In this document: positions 26,143 through 36,596 of the stretch, piece after piece
How the letters are laid out: the number at the start of each line of letters is the position of its first letter
Numbering within the stretch: the stretch's first letter is position 1
DNA from: Marinomonas ostreistagni
GTDB lineage: Bacteria > Pseudomonadota > Gammaproteobacteria > Pseudomonadales > Marinomonadaceae
NCBI RefSeq assembly: GCF_016461785.1
Contig: NZ_JAEMUH010000005.1
Location: 1 to 64,000 of the forward strand
Direction of reading: 5' to 3'
Length of the DNA: 64,000 bases
Notes under the pieces: model-generated
Databases searched by the model: none
What the model saw: only the letters and a program-made list of their open reading frames with translations
Told to the model about the DNA's origin: nothing
Position numbers and translations under genes: made by a program

Positions 26143-27111
26143 TTAGAGCTCTGGCTGACGCCGATATTCGGTTGGGGTGCAACCAAATTGGCGGCGGAAT
26201 TGCTGACGAAAGTTACCGTCGTGCTGGTAGCCTAATTGCGCGGCAATGTGTTCAATCGTTTGTGTGGAATGGGTGAGTAGCCAAGCACCTTGCTCTAAGC
26301 GAACACTTTGCCAGTAGGCTGCTGCTGGCTGATCAAAGAGGCTTAAAAATTTGCGATCCAGCTGGCGTCGGCTAAGCCCCACTTGAGCGCTGATATCGGT
26401 GATATTGATAGGGCGCGACATGTGGTCAAACATCAATACCAAAGCACGATGAACGTAGGCGTCCGAGACCGCCGGTGCATTATTCCATGGCATAAACGTC
26501 AATGGATTGCGGGACTCCGTGACCATCATATCCGCCAGCCCTTTGGCTGCTCGCTGTGCATTCATCTTTTTTGCCAACAACGCCTGAGCTAACTCAATGG
26601 TTGCTGTGCCTCCCACGCTGGTGGTGATACGTCCGTCGGTGACAAATAATCCCTTCTCTTGAAGTTTGACTGCTGGGTAGCGTTCTTTTAGCTGCTGTTG
26701 ATGACGCCAATGAAGTGTCACTGCTTTATGGTCAAGCAGACCACACTCGGCTAAACAAAAGACCGCGTTGTCGATGGCAACAATATGGGTATTAGCGCGA
26801 TAAATCTGTTTTAACAGCGGACGAAAGAGAGCAGCTTGCTCAATGGCCGACTGAGCAGTACGCCCACCAAACAGCACCACAAAATCTGTGTTGCGAAAAT
26901 CATGCTCCTCGCTAAGCGGCGCAACATCGATACCTAAGCCACTGCTGGCTTGTAAGGGATACTGAGTCAGTTGATAGCTTCGCCAAGAACAATAACGTTG
27001 ACGACTGCGGTCGTCTTCATCGGAGCTAAAACGCAGTTTATCCGTAAAGCCCGCGTAGGGCAGTAACGTCACTTCAGGAAACAAGATTAAGTCAAAGTGT
27101 GGTGCGGTCAT
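26143..27111 (-). CDS. GlxA-family AraC-type transcriptional regulator
   Basis: The 322-aa regulator has an N-terminal DJ-1/PfpI-like domain (about residues 5-185, with FVVLFGGRTAQS and the elbow region DNAVFCLAECGLL) and a C-terminal AraC helix-turn-helix pair (about 220-315, with NITDISAQVGLSRRQLDRKFLSLF and IEHIAAQLGYQHDGNFRQQFRRQFG). GlxA-like regulators such as CdhR, GbdR and ArgR control catabolism of quaternary amines, carnitine or arginine. It is divergent from the LysE-type exporter and is the likely regulator of that gene. Signal unknown. Confidence 0.9.
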   Translation of the reverse strand: MTAPHFDLILFPEVTLLPYAGFTDKLRFSSDEDDRSRQRYCSWRSYQLTQYPLQASSGLGIDVAPLSEEHDFRNTDFVVLFGGRTAQSAIEQAALFRPLLKQIYRANTHIVAIDNAVFCLAECGLLDHKAVTLHWRHQQQLKERYPAVKLQEKGLFVTDGRITTSVGGTATIELAQALLAKKMNAQRAAKGLADMMVTESRNPLTFMPWNNAPAVSDAYVHRALVLMFDHMSRPINITDISAQVGLSRRQLDRKFLSLFDQPAAAYWQSVRLEQGAWLLTHSTQTIEHIAAQLGYQHDGNFRQQFRRQFGCTPTEYRRQPEL

Positions 27112-27214
27112 TTTGTCTAAATAGCGCTGAATTATGTCTATTTAAGCTAGCATCTTTCTGGGTAGGATTCACTAGGATAGCCCTTAACAATCCTTACCAA
27201 AGAGAAAGAATGTT

Positions 27215-27832
27215 ATGACGTTAGAAAGCTGGGGCGCACTGTTTATCACCTGTGTCGCTCTTTCACTAAGCCCTGGACCGAGCTCCACATACGCCTTGGC
27301 GACGTCGATTCGTCAAGGGGCAGCCGCAGGCTTCAAAGCGGTGCTGGGCAGTACGCTGGGATTTTCGACTTTGATCTTAATTGCCCTAGTTGGTCTCACG
27401 GCTTTTGTGGCCACTCTGCCTTGGTTGGTGTCATTTATGAAAGGTGTCGGGGCACTGTATTTACTTTGGTTGGCGTTTACATTGTGGCGCTCCGCCAGCG
27501 CTAATGAACCACACACAGAGATTGCTCAGCAGAAATCGTTATCTCGTCATCATACAGTCTTGCGCGGTTTCTTGATCGCCTTGTCTAACCCTAAAATTGT
27601 GCTGTTTTGGTTAGCGTTTATGCCATCTATCGTCGCAGTGGATGCATTAACAGCAGTGGACATGGCAGTGGTCATTGCCACATTTGCCCTGGTTGAGGCA
27701 GGCGTCGAGTTAGCCTTGGTGTGGTTTGGCGCAGCCGCTCAGCACTTCCTTGCTAAACACGTACGTTTGATCGACCGCTTTAGTGCCGTGATCTTTGTGT
27801 TGTTTGCCATCATGATTGTGCTATCGGAGTAA
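27215..27832 (+). CDS. LysE/RhtB-family exporter
   Basis: The 205-aa inner-membrane protein has six hydrophobic segments and the family start SLSPGPSSTYALATSIRQGAAAGFKAVLGSTLG. The second half keeps FLIALSNPKIVLFWLAFMPSIV. LysE/RhtB proteins export amino acids or their derivatives. The gene is transcribed away from the GlxA regulator, with about 100 bp between them, which fits a regulator-exporter pair. Confidence 0.9.
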   Translation: MTLESWGALFITCVALSLSPGPSSTYALATSIRQGAAAGFKAVLGSTLGFSTLILIALVGLTAFVATLPWLVSFMKGVGALYLLWLAFTLWRSASANEPHTEIAQQKSLSRHHTVLRGFLIALSNPKIVLFWLAFMPSIVAVDALTAVDMAVVIATFALVEAGVELALVWFGAAAQHFLAKHVRLIDRFSAVIFVLFAIMIVLSE

Positions 27833-27849
27833 CCTTATTGCTGGCACGA

Positions 27850-27879
27850 GTAAGCGCCCCAAATATCTGGAGCGCTTAC
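27850..27879. terminator. Hairpin between the LysE gene and a converging relic
   Basis: GTAAGCGC (27850-27857) and GCGCTTAC (27872-27879) form an 8-bp perfect stem just after the LysE stop. No clear T-run follows on either strand, so its strength as a terminator is uncertain. Confidence 0.5.
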
Positions 27880-27893
27880 GGTATCAGGCGAGA

Positions 27894-28049
27894 TTAATCG
27901 GCTTCGAATAGCCCTTTTTTCATGTAGAACTTCACCCAAAGTGCGCCGATGATGGCAACGACCGCCAGCATGCTTCCTGCAATGGTAAAGACCATTTGGG
28001 TCATTTCTGGCGCGGGAGAGTTATTGATCAAGACTAGGGCGCGTTGTAT
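27894..28049 (-). pseudogene. 3' remnant of a membrane protein gene
   Basis: An open stretch of about 51 codons on the minus strand ends with one long hydrophobic segment and a charged tail (FTIAGSMLAVVAIIGALWV, then KFYMKKGLFEAD). No ribosome site precedes either internal ATG (28004, 27995) and a stop lies just upstream. This looks like the last transmembrane helix of a transporter whose front has been lost. A genuine small membrane protein is the alternative. The rest of the 27833-28144 gap holds only the hairpin and an AT-rich promoter stretch for the next gene. Confidence 0.45.
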
Positions 28050-28144
28050 TCACCTCGCACATTCATTGTGCGCTGTTTTCTCGTTTTTAGGCCTCTATCG
28101 AACAAAGAACATGATATAACCAAGGTTCCTTTTTAATTATTTGG

Positions 28145-29044
28145 ATGGATCTTTGGCTTATGACCACGGTTTGGTTGACAGTTTTGGCTCTTGTTGCGTT
28201 CGCTGCGAATTCTGTTTTTTCCCGATTGGCGTTGGCTGAGCAGTGGATTGATGCGGCGGGGTTTACCATAGTACGGCTTATAACAGGCGCATTGGTTTTA
28301 CTGCTGTTGCTGTACTTTAATCGCTTGTCTTCTAAACGTGCGCTAAAGGCGACTAGTCTAATGGGCTCTGAAGCAGCGCCTTCTAAACGAGGTAGCTGGC
28401 TAGCGGCCTTGATGTTGTTTGTCTACGCGGTGGCTTTTTCTTACGCCTATTTGCAAATGGAAACCGGCAGTGGTGCGTTGGTGTTATTCGGTATGGTGCA
28501 GCTCACCATGGTGGTTGCCACCTTTATAGAGGGGCATCGACTTCGGGGGCTTGAGGTCATAGGCATACTGATCGCTTTTGCTGGACTGGTGTATTTAGTC
28601 CTGCCACAAGTATCAACGCCTTCGATTATGGGTGTGGTGCTGATGGCGTTGGCGGGGATGGCATGGGCCGGTTATACCTTATTAGGCAGAGGCTCTAACG
28701 CACCTTTGGCAGACACCAGCTTCAACTTTTTACGCACGGTACCCATGGCAGTCTTACTTGGGGTGATAACGCTGGATCAATGGTTCTCCACACCTCAAGG
28801 CCTGATCTTGGCTGCGTTATCTGGCGGCCTGGCTTCTGGTGTCGGCTATAGTATTTGGTATCGCGTACTGAGACACCTGAGTGCAACCCAAGCTGGTGTG
28901 TTGCAATTATTGGTGCCAGTGATCGCTGCGATCGGCGGTGTTCTCTTTGTGGCGGAGCCACTCAGTATGCGGCTGATCGTCTCAGCCGCTTTGATCCTAG
29001 GTGGGATCTACCTAGTGATTCAAACCAAGGCTAAAACTGCGTAA
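28145..29044 (+). CDS. EamA/DMT-family transporter
   Basis: The 299-aa inner-membrane protein has ten hydrophobic segments in two EamA repeats (about residues 8-145 and 160-295). Features include [25 protein letters not shown], the mid-helix [18 protein letters not shown] and the second-repeat end [24 protein letters not shown]. The substrate is not predictable. The 3' end overlaps the convergent alcohol dehydrogenase gene by 14 bp, so the two transcripts would be antisense at their ends. Confidence 0.87.
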   Translation: MDLWLMTTVWLTVLALVAFAANSVFSRLALAEQWIDAAGFTIVRLITGALVLLLLLYFNRLSSKRALKATSLMGSEAAPSKRGSWLAALMLFVYAVAFSYAYLQMETGSGALVLFGMVQLTMVVATFIEGHRLRGLEVIGILIAFAGLVYLVLPQVSTPSIMGVVLMALAGMAWAGYTLLGRGSNAPLADTSFNFLRTVPMAVLLGVITLDQWFSTPQGLILAALSGGLASGVGYSIWYRVLRHLSATQAGVLQLLVPVIAAIGGVLFVAEPLSMRLIVSAALILGGIYLVIQTKAKTA

Positions 29045-30071
29045 CAATCGTCACACCGGTTTGAGTAGAACTGTCCATGGTGGTGAGAGCTTCAATGGAT
29101 TGTTCTAGGCTGATCGTGCGGCCTAAAAGCTTCTGTGGAGCCAACTTTCCTGAAAGCATCATGCTTAACATGGCGTCGTAGCGGTAGGCTTGCATGCCGT
29201 GGCTACCAATGATTTCAAGCTCGTCAGCAATCACTTTCGCCATGGGCATCGGCGGTGCCGCATGGTCTGCGAGCAGTAGTCCGACTTGAATGTGTTTGCC
29301 CAACTTACGCAGGCTTCTTACAGAGTTGAAAGCGGTAATGGAATGGCCTAATGCGTCTAATGAAACGTGAGCGCCACCTTTAGTGATTTCGACCACCGCT
29401 TCAGCGACATCGGCTACCTGATTTGCGTTAATGGTCGCTACTGCGCCTAGGGATTTCGCTAATTCCAGCTTGCCTTGGTCAATATCAATCGCGATGACGT
29501 TAGCGCCCAGTGATTGCGCAATCATGACGGCAGATAAACCGACACCACCGCAACCGTGGACTGCCACCCATTGGCCAGCGGAGACTTTACCTTGATCGAC
29601 CACAGCACGGAATGAGGTAGCAAAACGGCAGCCTAGGCTCGCTGCTGTGGTGAACTCTAGGTCTTCAGGCATAGCGACTAGGTTCACATCCGCTTGATCC
29701 ACCGTGGTGTATTCAGCAAAGGAGCCCCAGTGGGTAAAGCCAGGTTGCGTTTGGTTGCCACAAACTTGATGGTTGCCAGAGTGACATTCTGGACAGCCGC
29801 CACAAGCGTTGATAAAGGGAACGGTGACACGATCACCGACTTTAAAGCGCGTCACGTCTTTCCCAACTTCTGCGATCACGCCCGCGAATTCATGGCCCGG
29901 TACATGAGGTAATACCACGTCCGTATCGTGTCCTTGCCAGCAATGCCAATCACTGCGACAAACGCCGGTTGCTTCCACTTTGATGACCACACCATGGGAC
30001 GCAGGCGTCGGATCGGCAACGGTCTGAATGGTCGGTAAAGATGAAAATTGTTCGATCACTACGGCTTTCAT
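29031..30071 (-). CDS. Zinc-dependent alcohol dehydrogenase (MDR family)
   Basis: The 346-aa medium-chain dehydrogenase should oxidise an alcohol or polyol with NAD(P). Catalytic zinc ligands are visible as Cys38 (GVCRSDWH), His60-Glu61 (PGHEFAG), and structural zinc ligands as Cys90, Cys93, Cys96 and Cys104 (ACGGCPEC). The nucleotide-binding motif is [14 protein letters not shown] set the start at 30071 (MKAVVIEQF) after AGAGGTG. The longer frame adds 11 unlikely residues. It is divergent from an Lrp-type regulator that probably controls it. Confidence 0.92.
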   Translation of the reverse strand: MKAVVIEQFSSLPTIQTVADPTPASHGVVIKVEATGVCRSDWHCWQGHDTDVVLPHVPGHEFAGVIAEVGKDVTRFKVGDRVTVPFINACGGCPECHSGNHQVCGNQTQPGFTHWGSFAEYTTVDQADVNLVAMPEDLEFTTAASLGCRFATSFRAVVDQGKVSAGQWVAVHGCGGVGLSAVMIAQSLGANVIAIDIDQGKLELAKSLGAVATINANQVADVAEAVVEITKGGAHVSLDALGHSITAFNSVRSLRKLGKHIQVGLLLADHAAPPMPMAKVIADELEIIGSHGMQAYRYDAMLSMMLSGKLAPQKLLGRTISLEQSIEALTTMDSSTQTGVTIVTQF

Positions 30072-30223
30072 GGCACACCTCTTAATCGGTTGACTTGGTA
30101 TCAATTGAATGTCTTCAGTGTACGAAAGTGGTGAGGAATTACCTTGCTATTTACCTCAGAAATGCCATTCTTTTTAAAAGAGCCTTTCGTATTAACCCTT
30201 CTATTTGAAAGAGTATTTCATTT

Positions 30224-30685
30224 ATGGCATTAGATAGAACCGATACTCAGCTATTGGCCCTATTACAGAAAAATGGCCGCCTCTCCAATGCAAAATTGGC
30301 CGAAGCATTGTCTTTAAGCGAGACGCCTTGTTGGCGACGCTTAAAAAAGCTCGAAGAAGAAAAGGTGATCAGCAGTTATCAGGCGAATATTGATCGCCGT
30401 AAGGTCGGATTTGGTGTGATGGCATTTGTCCAGATATCCTGCACCAGCCACGATGAAGAAAGTACGATGATGTTTGAGCGTATTATCGAAGAATCGAGTA
30501 ACGTCCAAGCCTGCCATAACACCACAGGGGAAGCGGATTTTATGCTACAAGTGGTTGCGAAGGATTTAGATGACTACAGTGCGTTTGTCGAAAATACCTT
30601 GCGCAAGCTGCCCGGTGTGTCTGCCATTCGCTCCAATATCTCTTTAAGGGAAGTGAAGTCTTCCACGCGGCTGCCTTTGGAGTAG
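30224..30685 (+). CDS. Lrp/AsnC-family transcriptional regulator
   Basis: The 153-aa protein has an N-terminal helix-turn-helix (LLQKNGRLSNAKLAEALSLS followed by TPCWRRLKKLEEEKVI) and a C-terminal RAM ligand-binding domain (about residues 65-145, with CHNTTGEADFMLQVVAKDL). Lrp-type proteins sense amino acids and often control a divergent gene. Here that gene is the alcohol dehydrogenase 150 bp away. Confidence 0.93.
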   Translation: MALDRTDTQLLALLQKNGRLSNAKLAEALSLSETPCWRRLKKLEEEKVISSYQANIDRRKVGFGVMAFVQISCTSHDEESTMMFERIIEESSNVQACHNTTGEADFMLQVVAKDLDDYSAFVENTLRKLPGVSAIRSNISLREVKSSTRLPLE

Positions 30686-30700
30686 TCAGTTAATCTCCAA

Positions 30701-31162
30701 TTATTTTGTCAGGCACTTTGTCATGAAGCAGCTATGCGGGTCTTCTTTGTAATTTGCAAAGGGGCCGCAATACTCGAAGCCAAACTTTTCATAGAGTCTG
30801 CGCGCAGGCAGGAAGAAGTCTTGTGTCCCTGTTTCTAGGCTTGCATATGAATAGCCACGTTCTGCTGCAACGTTCAAAGTATGTCTCAAGAGTTTTGTTG
30901 CAATGCCAGATTGGCGTACTGCGCCGGAGGTTCGCATTGATTTTAATTCAATATGGTTTGGCGTGAGTTGCTTGATCGCTAAGCATCCTTGCAACACGCC
31001 ATCTATCCAGCCGCTGAAAAAGGTGATATCTGGTGATCTCAGTGCTTCTACATCCAAGGCATGGACACACTCAGGGGGAGATACTGCGTACATATCTGCA
31101 AGATGCTCTTCCAATAATTTGATCACTTCACCACAAGAAAGATCATCAATTTTAATATCCAT
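30701..31162 (-). CDS. GNAT-family N-acetyltransferase
   Basis: The 153-aa acetyl-CoA-dependent acetyltransferase shows the GNAT core: the beta strand IELKSMRTSGAVRQSGIATKLLRHTL with the acetyl-CoA binding turn RQSGIA, and the C-terminal ARRLYEKFGFEYCGPF typical of the family. It lies only 24 bp behind hutG on the same strand, so it is probably the last gene of the hut transcript. It may acetylate histidine, a hut intermediate or an unrelated amine. The substrate is unknown. Confidence 0.88.
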   Translation of the reverse strand: MDIKIDDLSCGEVIKLLEEHLADMYAVSPPECVHALDVEALRSPDITFFSGWIDGVLQGCLAIKQLTPNHIELKSMRTSGAVRQSGIATKLLRHTLNVAAERGYSYASLETGTQDFFLPARRLYEKFGFEYCGPFANYKEDPHSCFMTKCLTK

Positions 31163-31186
31163 TGCTACAACTCTTTTTAAATAGGG

Positions 31187-31996
31187 CTATAGCTTCGAAG
31201 CAAGAATCGCTCCAATGACCTTTTTTAACTGGTTGTGTATATGAGGCAGTTTGCTCTGATCTAAAGCGTACTCATGATGGGCGGCTTTGTCAGTGTCGAG
31301 GTACGTGGCTTGGGAAAGCTCTAGTTGAATAGCGTGGATTCCTTGCTCAGGCTGTCCGAAATGACGGGTAATGTAGCCACCTTTAAAACGGCCATTGGTC
31401 ACTTGGCTGTAGTGTGGCTCGATCACTTGATTCACTGCATGACGAATACGCTCATCGCAAGACAAGCCTTCATTGGTGCCCCAGTTAAAGTCCGGTAAAG
31501 TGCCTTCAAACAACATAGGTACCTGCGCCGCGATACTATGGGCATCAAATAAAATGGCGTAGCCAAATTTGCTCTTTAGCCGAGCCAGTTCTTGGGCGAT
31601 GGTGTCATGGTAAGGGCGCCAGATATGGTCTTTGCAAAACTGACGATGGTCTGCAGAAGGTTCATGGCCCGACTGGAACACGGGCTGATCGGCAAATAAG
31701 ATGTCTGGGAACAGGCCAGTGGTTTTCGTTTGATACAGAGGTTTATCGTCATAAGGGCGGTTTAAATCGATGACAAACCGAGAATAGTTGGCTTGGATAA
31801 CACCGACGCCCAAAGCTTCTAAAAATGGATAAAGCTCGGGAATAAACCAATCCGTATCCGGCAAACATTGAGCGTCACCTGTCAGTCCTGCGTTGACGTC
31901 ATCGGTGAGCTGCGTGCCAGAGTGAGGCATGCTGACCAATAAGGGTGTATCACCTTGTTGAAAGTGAAAGGCTGGTGTTTTCAGTACTGCGCTCAT
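31187..31996 (-). CDS. hutG: N-formylglutamate deformylase HutG
   Basis: HutG releases formate and glutamate from N-formylglutamate, the last step of the five-step histidine pathway that runs through HutF. The 269-aa protein shows PLLVSMPHSGTQL, the metal-binding region ATYLD-type motif and conserved VIDLNRPYDDKPLYQTK, with FDAHSIAAQVPMLF and GGYITRHFG later. The ATG at 31996 overlaps the hutI stop (ATGA) and has GGGGAAG upstream. The longer frame is part of hutI read out of phase. Confidence 0.94.
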   Translation of the reverse strand: MSAVLKTPAFHFQQGDTPLLVSMPHSGTQLTDDVNAGLTGDAQCLPDTDWFIPELYPFLEALGVGVIQANYSRFVIDLNRPYDDKPLYQTKTTGLFPDILFADQPVFQSGHEPSADHRQFCKDHIWRPYHDTIAQELARLKSKFGYAILFDAHSIAAQVPMLFEGTLPDFNWGTNEGLSCDERIRHAVNQVIEPHYSQVTNGRFKGGYITRHFGQPEQGIHAIQLELSQATYLDTDKAAHHEYALDQSKLPHIHNQLKKVIGAILASKL

Positions 31997-33222
31997 GAAC
32001 AAACTTCCCCTTGATAAACCCGTTGTAAGACAAATTGCCCCCCTAGCCAATAACTTAGTTCTCCAGGGGATTGCACATCCCAATGAACAAAGTTGGCTTG
32101 CTTACCAACCGCTAACGTGCCGACCTGTTGTTCCATCCCCAATGCTTTAGCAGCATGAATGGTTGCTCCTGCTAAGGCTTCTTCTGGGGTCATACCAAAC
32201 AAGGTGCAGGCCATGTTCATCATCAGACGCAAGGACAACACAGGGGCGGTACCAGGGTTGGCATCGGTCGCGATGGCCATGGGTACATTGTGTTTACGGA
32301 ACAAATCAATGGGTGGTTTTTGTGTTTCACGTAAAACATAGTAGGCACCCGGTAAAATCACAGCGACGGTACCGGCATCCGCCATGGCTTTGACATCGTC
32401 CTCGGTCACGTACTCCAGATGATCTGCTGATAGAGCCTGATAACCAGCTGCCATGGCGGAACCGCCTAGGGAAGAAAGTTGCTCCGCATGCAGTTTTACT
32501 GGTAAACCAAGCGCTTTTGCAGCCTCGAAGTAACGTTGCGTTTGTTCAACAGAGAAGCCAATGCCTTCACAAAAAGCATCCACTGCATCGGCTAGCCCGA
32601 GTTGCGCCACCTGAGGCAGGATCTCTTGGCACACATAATCGATGTAATCGTCTGGACGCCCAGCAAACTCTGGTGGCAAGGCATGGGCGGCTAGGCAGGT
32701 AGTTTTGATATCCACTGGATTATTGTCGAGCAGTGTTTTGGCCGCCTGCAGCATCGCTATTTCACTTTGAGCGTTCAAGCCGTAGCCGGACTTAATTTCC
32801 ACGCTTGTCACGCCGTCCGCCATCAAGCTATTCAGACGCTTCTGTGCAGTGTTCACCAGTTCGGCAACACTGGCAGCACGGGTGGCATTAACAGAAGAGA
32901 CAATGCCGCCTCCTGCTTTAGCGATCTCTTGGTAAGTCGCGCCATTGAGTCGCATTTCAAACTCATTGGCGCGATTACCACCAAAGACCAAATGGGTATG
33001 ACAGTCCACCAAGCCTGGGGTGATTACCCCACCTTCCAGTTGATAGGTGTGTTGAGCTTGATGCGCGGGCAAGTCTTGCTTTGCGCCCAGCCAAGCGATT
33101 CGCCCTTGTTTAACCGCCAACGCACCGTCTTCAATAACGTTGTATTGGCCGTTTTCTAAGGTCGCAATCTGAGCGCCAATCCATACACTGTCCCAATCCA
33201 TCATGGTGTCTGCCTTACTCAT
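31993..33222 (-). CDS. hutI: Imidazolonepropionase HutI
   Basis: HutI opens the imidazolone ring to give N-formimino-glutamate. The 409-aa amidohydrolase contains the metal His pair in GLVDCHTHLVFGGNRANEFE, KSGYGLNAQSE, the ligand His in KLHAEQLSS, SADHLEY and the metal Asp in AIATDANPGTAPVLS. All expected active-site residues appear present. It lies 24 bp after hutH and is coupled to hutG. The start may be at 33222 or seven codons later at MMDWDS, as neither has a perfect ribosome site. Confidence 0.95.
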   Translation of the reverse strand: MSKADTMMDWDSVWIGAQIATLENGQYNVIEDGALAVKQGRIAWLGAKQDLPAHQAQHTYQLEGGVITPGLVDCHTHLVFGGNRANEFEMRLNGATYQEIAKAGGGIVSSVNATRAASVAELVNTAQKRLNSLMADGVTSVEIKSGYGLNAQSEIAMLQAAKTLLDNNPVDIKTTCLAAHALPPEFAGRPDDYIDYVCQEILPQVAQLGLADAVDAFCEGIGFSVEQTQRYFEAAKALGLPVKLHAEQLSSLGGSAMAAGYQALSADHLEYVTEDDVKAMADAGTVAVILPGAYYVLRETQKPPIDLFRKHNVPMAIATDANPGTAPVLSLRLMMNMACTLFGMTPEEALAGATIHAAKALGMEQQVGTLAVGKQANFVHWDVQSPGELSYWLGGQFVLQRVYQGEVCS

Positions 33223-33246
33223 TTTGTTTGGTCCGTCCTTCTCTCT

Positions 33247-34785
33247 TTATGCGCTCAAGCTTGGTAACAAGCCTGCTGGCATCAAGCCATTGTGCGCGGC
33301 TTCTTTTAACAAGGATGTTGCTTTCTCAATGTCTGCAGCGAAGTAACGGTCTTTGTCGTAGAACGGCACATGGGAACGTAGTTCTGCTTTCGCTTGTTCA
33401 AGGATCGTGGTCGATTTCAATGGCGCACGGAAATCCAGACCTTGAGCTGCGGCCAAGATTTCGACAGCTAAAATACCACGGGTATTTTCTGACATATCAC
33501 GCAGACGACGTGCCGCAAAGGTGGCCATTGAAACATGGTCTTCTTGGTTGGCCGAGGTTGGCAGACTGTCTACCGAGGCAGGATGCGCAAAGGTTTTGTT
33601 CTCACTGGCAAGCGCGGCAGCGGTGACTTGCGCAATCATAAAGCCAGAGTTTACGCCGCCATTGTCCACTAGGAACGGTGGTAATTTACTTAAGCCGCTA
33701 TCGATCAGTAGTGCCATACGACGTTCTGATAGGCTGCCGATTTCAGCAATGGCTAGGGCCAAGTTATCAGCTGCCATGGCAACGGGCTCAGCGTGGAAAT
33801 TACCCCCTGAAATAATGTCGCCGTCTTCAGCGAACACCAATGGGTTATCCGATACAGAGTTCGCTTCGACACGTAGAGTGTTTGCTGCATTGCGGATTTG
33901 CTCTAAGCAAGCGCCCATGACTTGTGGCTGGCAACGCAGAGAGTAGGGGTCTTGTACCTTTTCACAGCCCACATGAGAGCTGCCGATATCACTGGTATCA
34001 CCGAGAAGATGACGGTACGCCGCTGCCACATCAATTTGCGTTTGATGACCGCGAACCAGATGGATACGCTCGTCAAATGGACGACGGCTACCCAAAGCCG
34101 CTTCGACCGAAAATGCACCACAGGTAATGGCGCTGGCAAACAGATCTTCCGCTTCAAATAGACCTTCTAGAGCAAATGCCGTCGAAGCTTGAGTACCATT
34201 AAGTAGGGCTAAACCTTCTTTTGGTGCAAGGGTAATCGGCTCTAATCCCGCTACCGCAAGGGCTGCTTGGCCAGAGAGAATTTCACCTTTGTAGCGTGCT
34301 TTGCCTTCCCCGAGTAATACCGCGCTCATGTGCGCTAAGGGAGCCAAATCACCTGACGCGCCCACCGAGCCTTTTTTCGGAATGCATGGGTAAACTTCTT
34401 TATTAATCAGCGTGATCAAGGCTTTGATGACCGAAAGGCGAATGCCAGAGAAACCACGCGCCAAGCTGTTTACTTTAAGTGTCATCACCATTTTTACGGT
34501 GGCATCGTCCATCAAATCGCCAGTACCCGCCGCATGGGATAACACGATGCTGCGTTGTAGCTCTTCTAGATCATCAGGGGCAATACGTGTATTCGCCAAT
34601 AGACCAAAGCCCGTGTTGATGCCGTAAACGGTGCGATCTTCTCGGATCACATCATCGACGACTTTAGTGCTGGCTTCGATCGCAGGAATCGCTGCTGGGT
34701 CTAGGCTTAATTTCACCTTACGACGACTGATTTGGCGCAAGTCCGCTAGGGTAAGTTGGCCGGGATTAATAGTGAATTCAAACAT
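33247..34785 (-). CDS. hutH: Histidine ammonia-lyase HutH
   Basis: HutH removes ammonia from histidine to form urocanate, the first step. The 512-aa protein carries the Ala143-Ser144-Gly145 triad in [14 protein letters not shown] that self-cyclises into the MIO cofactor. Other landmarks are the active-site YGINTGFG (Tyr54 region), VSDNPLVF and the family segment [18 protein letters not shown]. It follows hutU by 18 bp and precedes hutI by 24 bp in one operon. Confidence 0.97.
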   Translation of the reverse strand: MFEFTINPGQLTLADLRQISRRKVKLSLDPAAIPAIEASTKVVDDVIREDRTVYGINTGFGLLANTRIAPDDLEELQRSIVLSHAAGTGDLMDDATVKMVMTLKVNSLARGFSGIRLSVIKALITLINKEVYPCIPKKGSVGASGDLAPLAHMSAVLLGEGKARYKGEILSGQAALAVAGLEPITLAPKEGLALLNGTQASTAFALEGLFEAEDLFASAITCGAFSVEAALGSRRPFDERIHLVRGHQTQIDVAAAYRHLLGDTSDIGSSHVGCEKVQDPYSLRCQPQVMGACLEQIRNAANTLRVEANSVSDNPLVFAEDGDIISGGNFHAEPVAMAADNLALAIAEIGSLSERRMALLIDSGLSKLPPFLVDNGGVNSGFMIAQVTAAALASENKTFAHPASVDSLPTSANQEDHVSMATFAARRLRDMSENTRGILAVEILAAAQGLDFRAPLKSTTILEQAKAELRSHVPFYDKDRYFAADIEKATSLLKEAAHNGLMPAGLLPSLSA

Positions 34786-34803
34786 GTTATTTCGTCGCTC
34801 TTA

Positions 34804-36483
34804 TTATTTTGCTGGAGTAGTAATCATTGGCAGGTGCAAACCCTGCTCTTTAGCGCAATCAACGGCAATATCGTAACCGGCATCTGCATGACGCATCACC
34901 CCAGTTGCTGGATCATTATGCAGCACTCGGGCAATGCGCTCAGCGGCTTCGTCGGTACCGTCACAAACAATCACCACACCGGAGTGTTGTGAGAAGCCCA
35001 TGCCGACACCGCCACCGTGGTGCAGTGATACCCACGTTGCGCCTGATGCCGTGTTCAACAGCGCATTAAGTAATGGCCAGTCGGACACAGCATCCGAACC
35101 ATCTTGCATGCCTTCCGTTTCACGGTTAGGGCTGGCAACCGAACCAGAGTCAAGATGGTCACGACCAATTACAACTGGTGCTGATAGTTCGCCTGAGCGC
35201 ACCATTTCATTGAAGGCTAGGCCAAGTTTGGCGCGTTGACCAAGACCTACCCAACAAATACGTGCAGGCAAACCTTGGAACTGAATACGTTCACGAGCCA
35301 TATCTAGCCAATGATGAAGGTGCTCATCGTCTGGAATCAACTCTTTAACTTTGGCATCGGTTTTGTAAATGTCTTCTGGGTTGCCTGATAGGGCTGCCCA
35401 ACGGAACGGGCCAATACCGCGACAGAAAAGCGGGCGGATGTAAGCTGGAACGAAGCCAGGGAAATCAAACGCGTTGTCGACGCCTTCTTCTAGAGCCATC
35501 TGGCGAATGTTATTGCCGTAGTCAAACGTCGGTACGCCCATTTTTTGGAAGGCAAGCATGGCTTCAACGTGTACCGCCATGGTTTGTTTCGCGGCTTTTG
35601 TTGTGCCTGCTGGGTCTTTTTGTGCTGCGTCTTTGTATTCTTCCCAGCTCATGCCTTGAGGCAAGTAGCCGTTTAGTGGGTCGTGGGCAGAGGTTTGGTC
35701 TGTCACCATGTCTGGGCGAACGCCACGTTTTACCAACTCTGGCAAAATGTCTGCTGCGTTACCACACAGCGCGATAGAGATGGCTTTGCCTTCTTCGGTG
35801 TAACGTTTGATGCGGGCTAGGGCATCGTCTAGATCGGTCGCTTGCTCATCCACGTAGCGTGTACGCAGACGGAAGTCGATACGGCTCTGCTGACATTCAA
35901 TGTTTAAAGAACAAGCGCCTGCTAAGGTTGCTGCCAAAGGTTGCGCGCCGCCCATACCACCAAGTCCAGCGGTCAAGATCCAGCGTCCTGTTAAGTTACC
36001 ATCGTAATGTTGGCGACCCGCTTCTACGAAGGTTTCATACGTACCCTGTACGATGCCTTGGCTGCCGATATAGATCCAAGATCCCGCAGTCATTTGGCCG
36101 TACATAGCCAAGCCTTTGGCATCCAGCTCGTTGAAGTGTTCCCAAGTTGCCCAGTGTGGTACTAAGTTGGAGTTGGCAATCAATACGCGCGGCGCATTTT
36201 CATGAGTTTTGAACACACCAGCAGGCTTGCCTGATTGCACCAGTAGCGTTTCGTCGTTTTCTAGGTTTTTCAGTGTTTCAACAATCTTGTCGTAGCATTC
36301 CCAGTTGCGCGCGGCACGGCCGATACCACCGTACACTACTAGTTCTTCTGGGTTTTCGGCCACATCTGGATCTAGGTTGTTCATTAGCATGCGCAGCGGT
36401 GCTTCAGTCAGCCAGCTTTTTGCATTAAGAGTGGTGCCGTGTGGCGCGCGAATTTCACCTTGGCGGTAGCGATTGTTCGACAT
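34804..36483 (-). CDS. hutU: Urocanate hydratase HutU
   Basis: HutU adds water to urocanate using tightly bound NAD, giving imidazolonepropionate. The 559-aa protein shows the family start [33 protein letters not shown] in shortened pieces ([23 protein letters not shown]), the NAD-binding [13 protein letters not shown], the active-site Cys in [20 protein letters not shown] and the end [17 protein letters not shown]. It is first in the hut operon. A HutC operator (36525-36534) lies 41 bp before its start. Confidence 0.97.
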   Translation of the reverse strand: MSNNRYRQGEIRAPHGTTLNAKSWLTEAPLRMLMNNLDPDVAENPEELVVYGGIGRAARNWECYDKIVETLKNLENDETLLVQSGKPAGVFKTHENAPRVLIANSNLVPHWATWEHFNELDAKGLAMYGQMTAGSWIYIGSQGIVQGTYETFVEAGRQHYDGNLTGRWILTAGLGGMGGAQPLAATLAGACSLNIECQQSRIDFRLRTRYVDEQATDLDDALARIKRYTEEGKAISIALCGNAADILPELVKRGVRPDMVTDQTSAHDPLNGYLPQGMSWEEYKDAAQKDPAGTTKAAKQTMAVHVEAMLAFQKMGVPTFDYGNNIRQMALEEGVDNAFDFPGFVPAYIRPLFCRGIGPFRWAALSGNPEDIYKTDAKVKELIPDDEHLHHWLDMARERIQFQGLPARICWVGLGQRAKLGLAFNEMVRSGELSAPVVIGRDHLDSGSVASPNRETEGMQDGSDAVSDWPLLNALLNTASGATWVSLHHGGGVGMGFSQHSGVVIVCDGTDEAAERIARVLHNDPATGVMRHADAGYDIAVDCAKEQGLHLPMITTPAK

Positions 36484-36524
36484 GATGTGTTCCTTTTAAT
36501 GAATCTGTTATCTATGTGTAAACA

Positions 36525-36534
36525 TGTATATACA
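36525..36534. promoter_or_regulatory. HutC operator upstream of hutU
   Basis: The palindrome TGTATATACA, here in aTGTATATACAact, is the core recognised by HutC in Pseudomonas-type hut systems. It lies in the 113-bp gap between hutU and hutC, where it can repress the hutUHIG transcript. A second copy stands on the other side of hutC. Confidence 0.85.
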
Positions 36535-36596
36535 ACTTAATTTAAACATAAAAGGAATTTCTGCTTTGCGCAAGGATTTTTTACGGCGTAAGTCCC

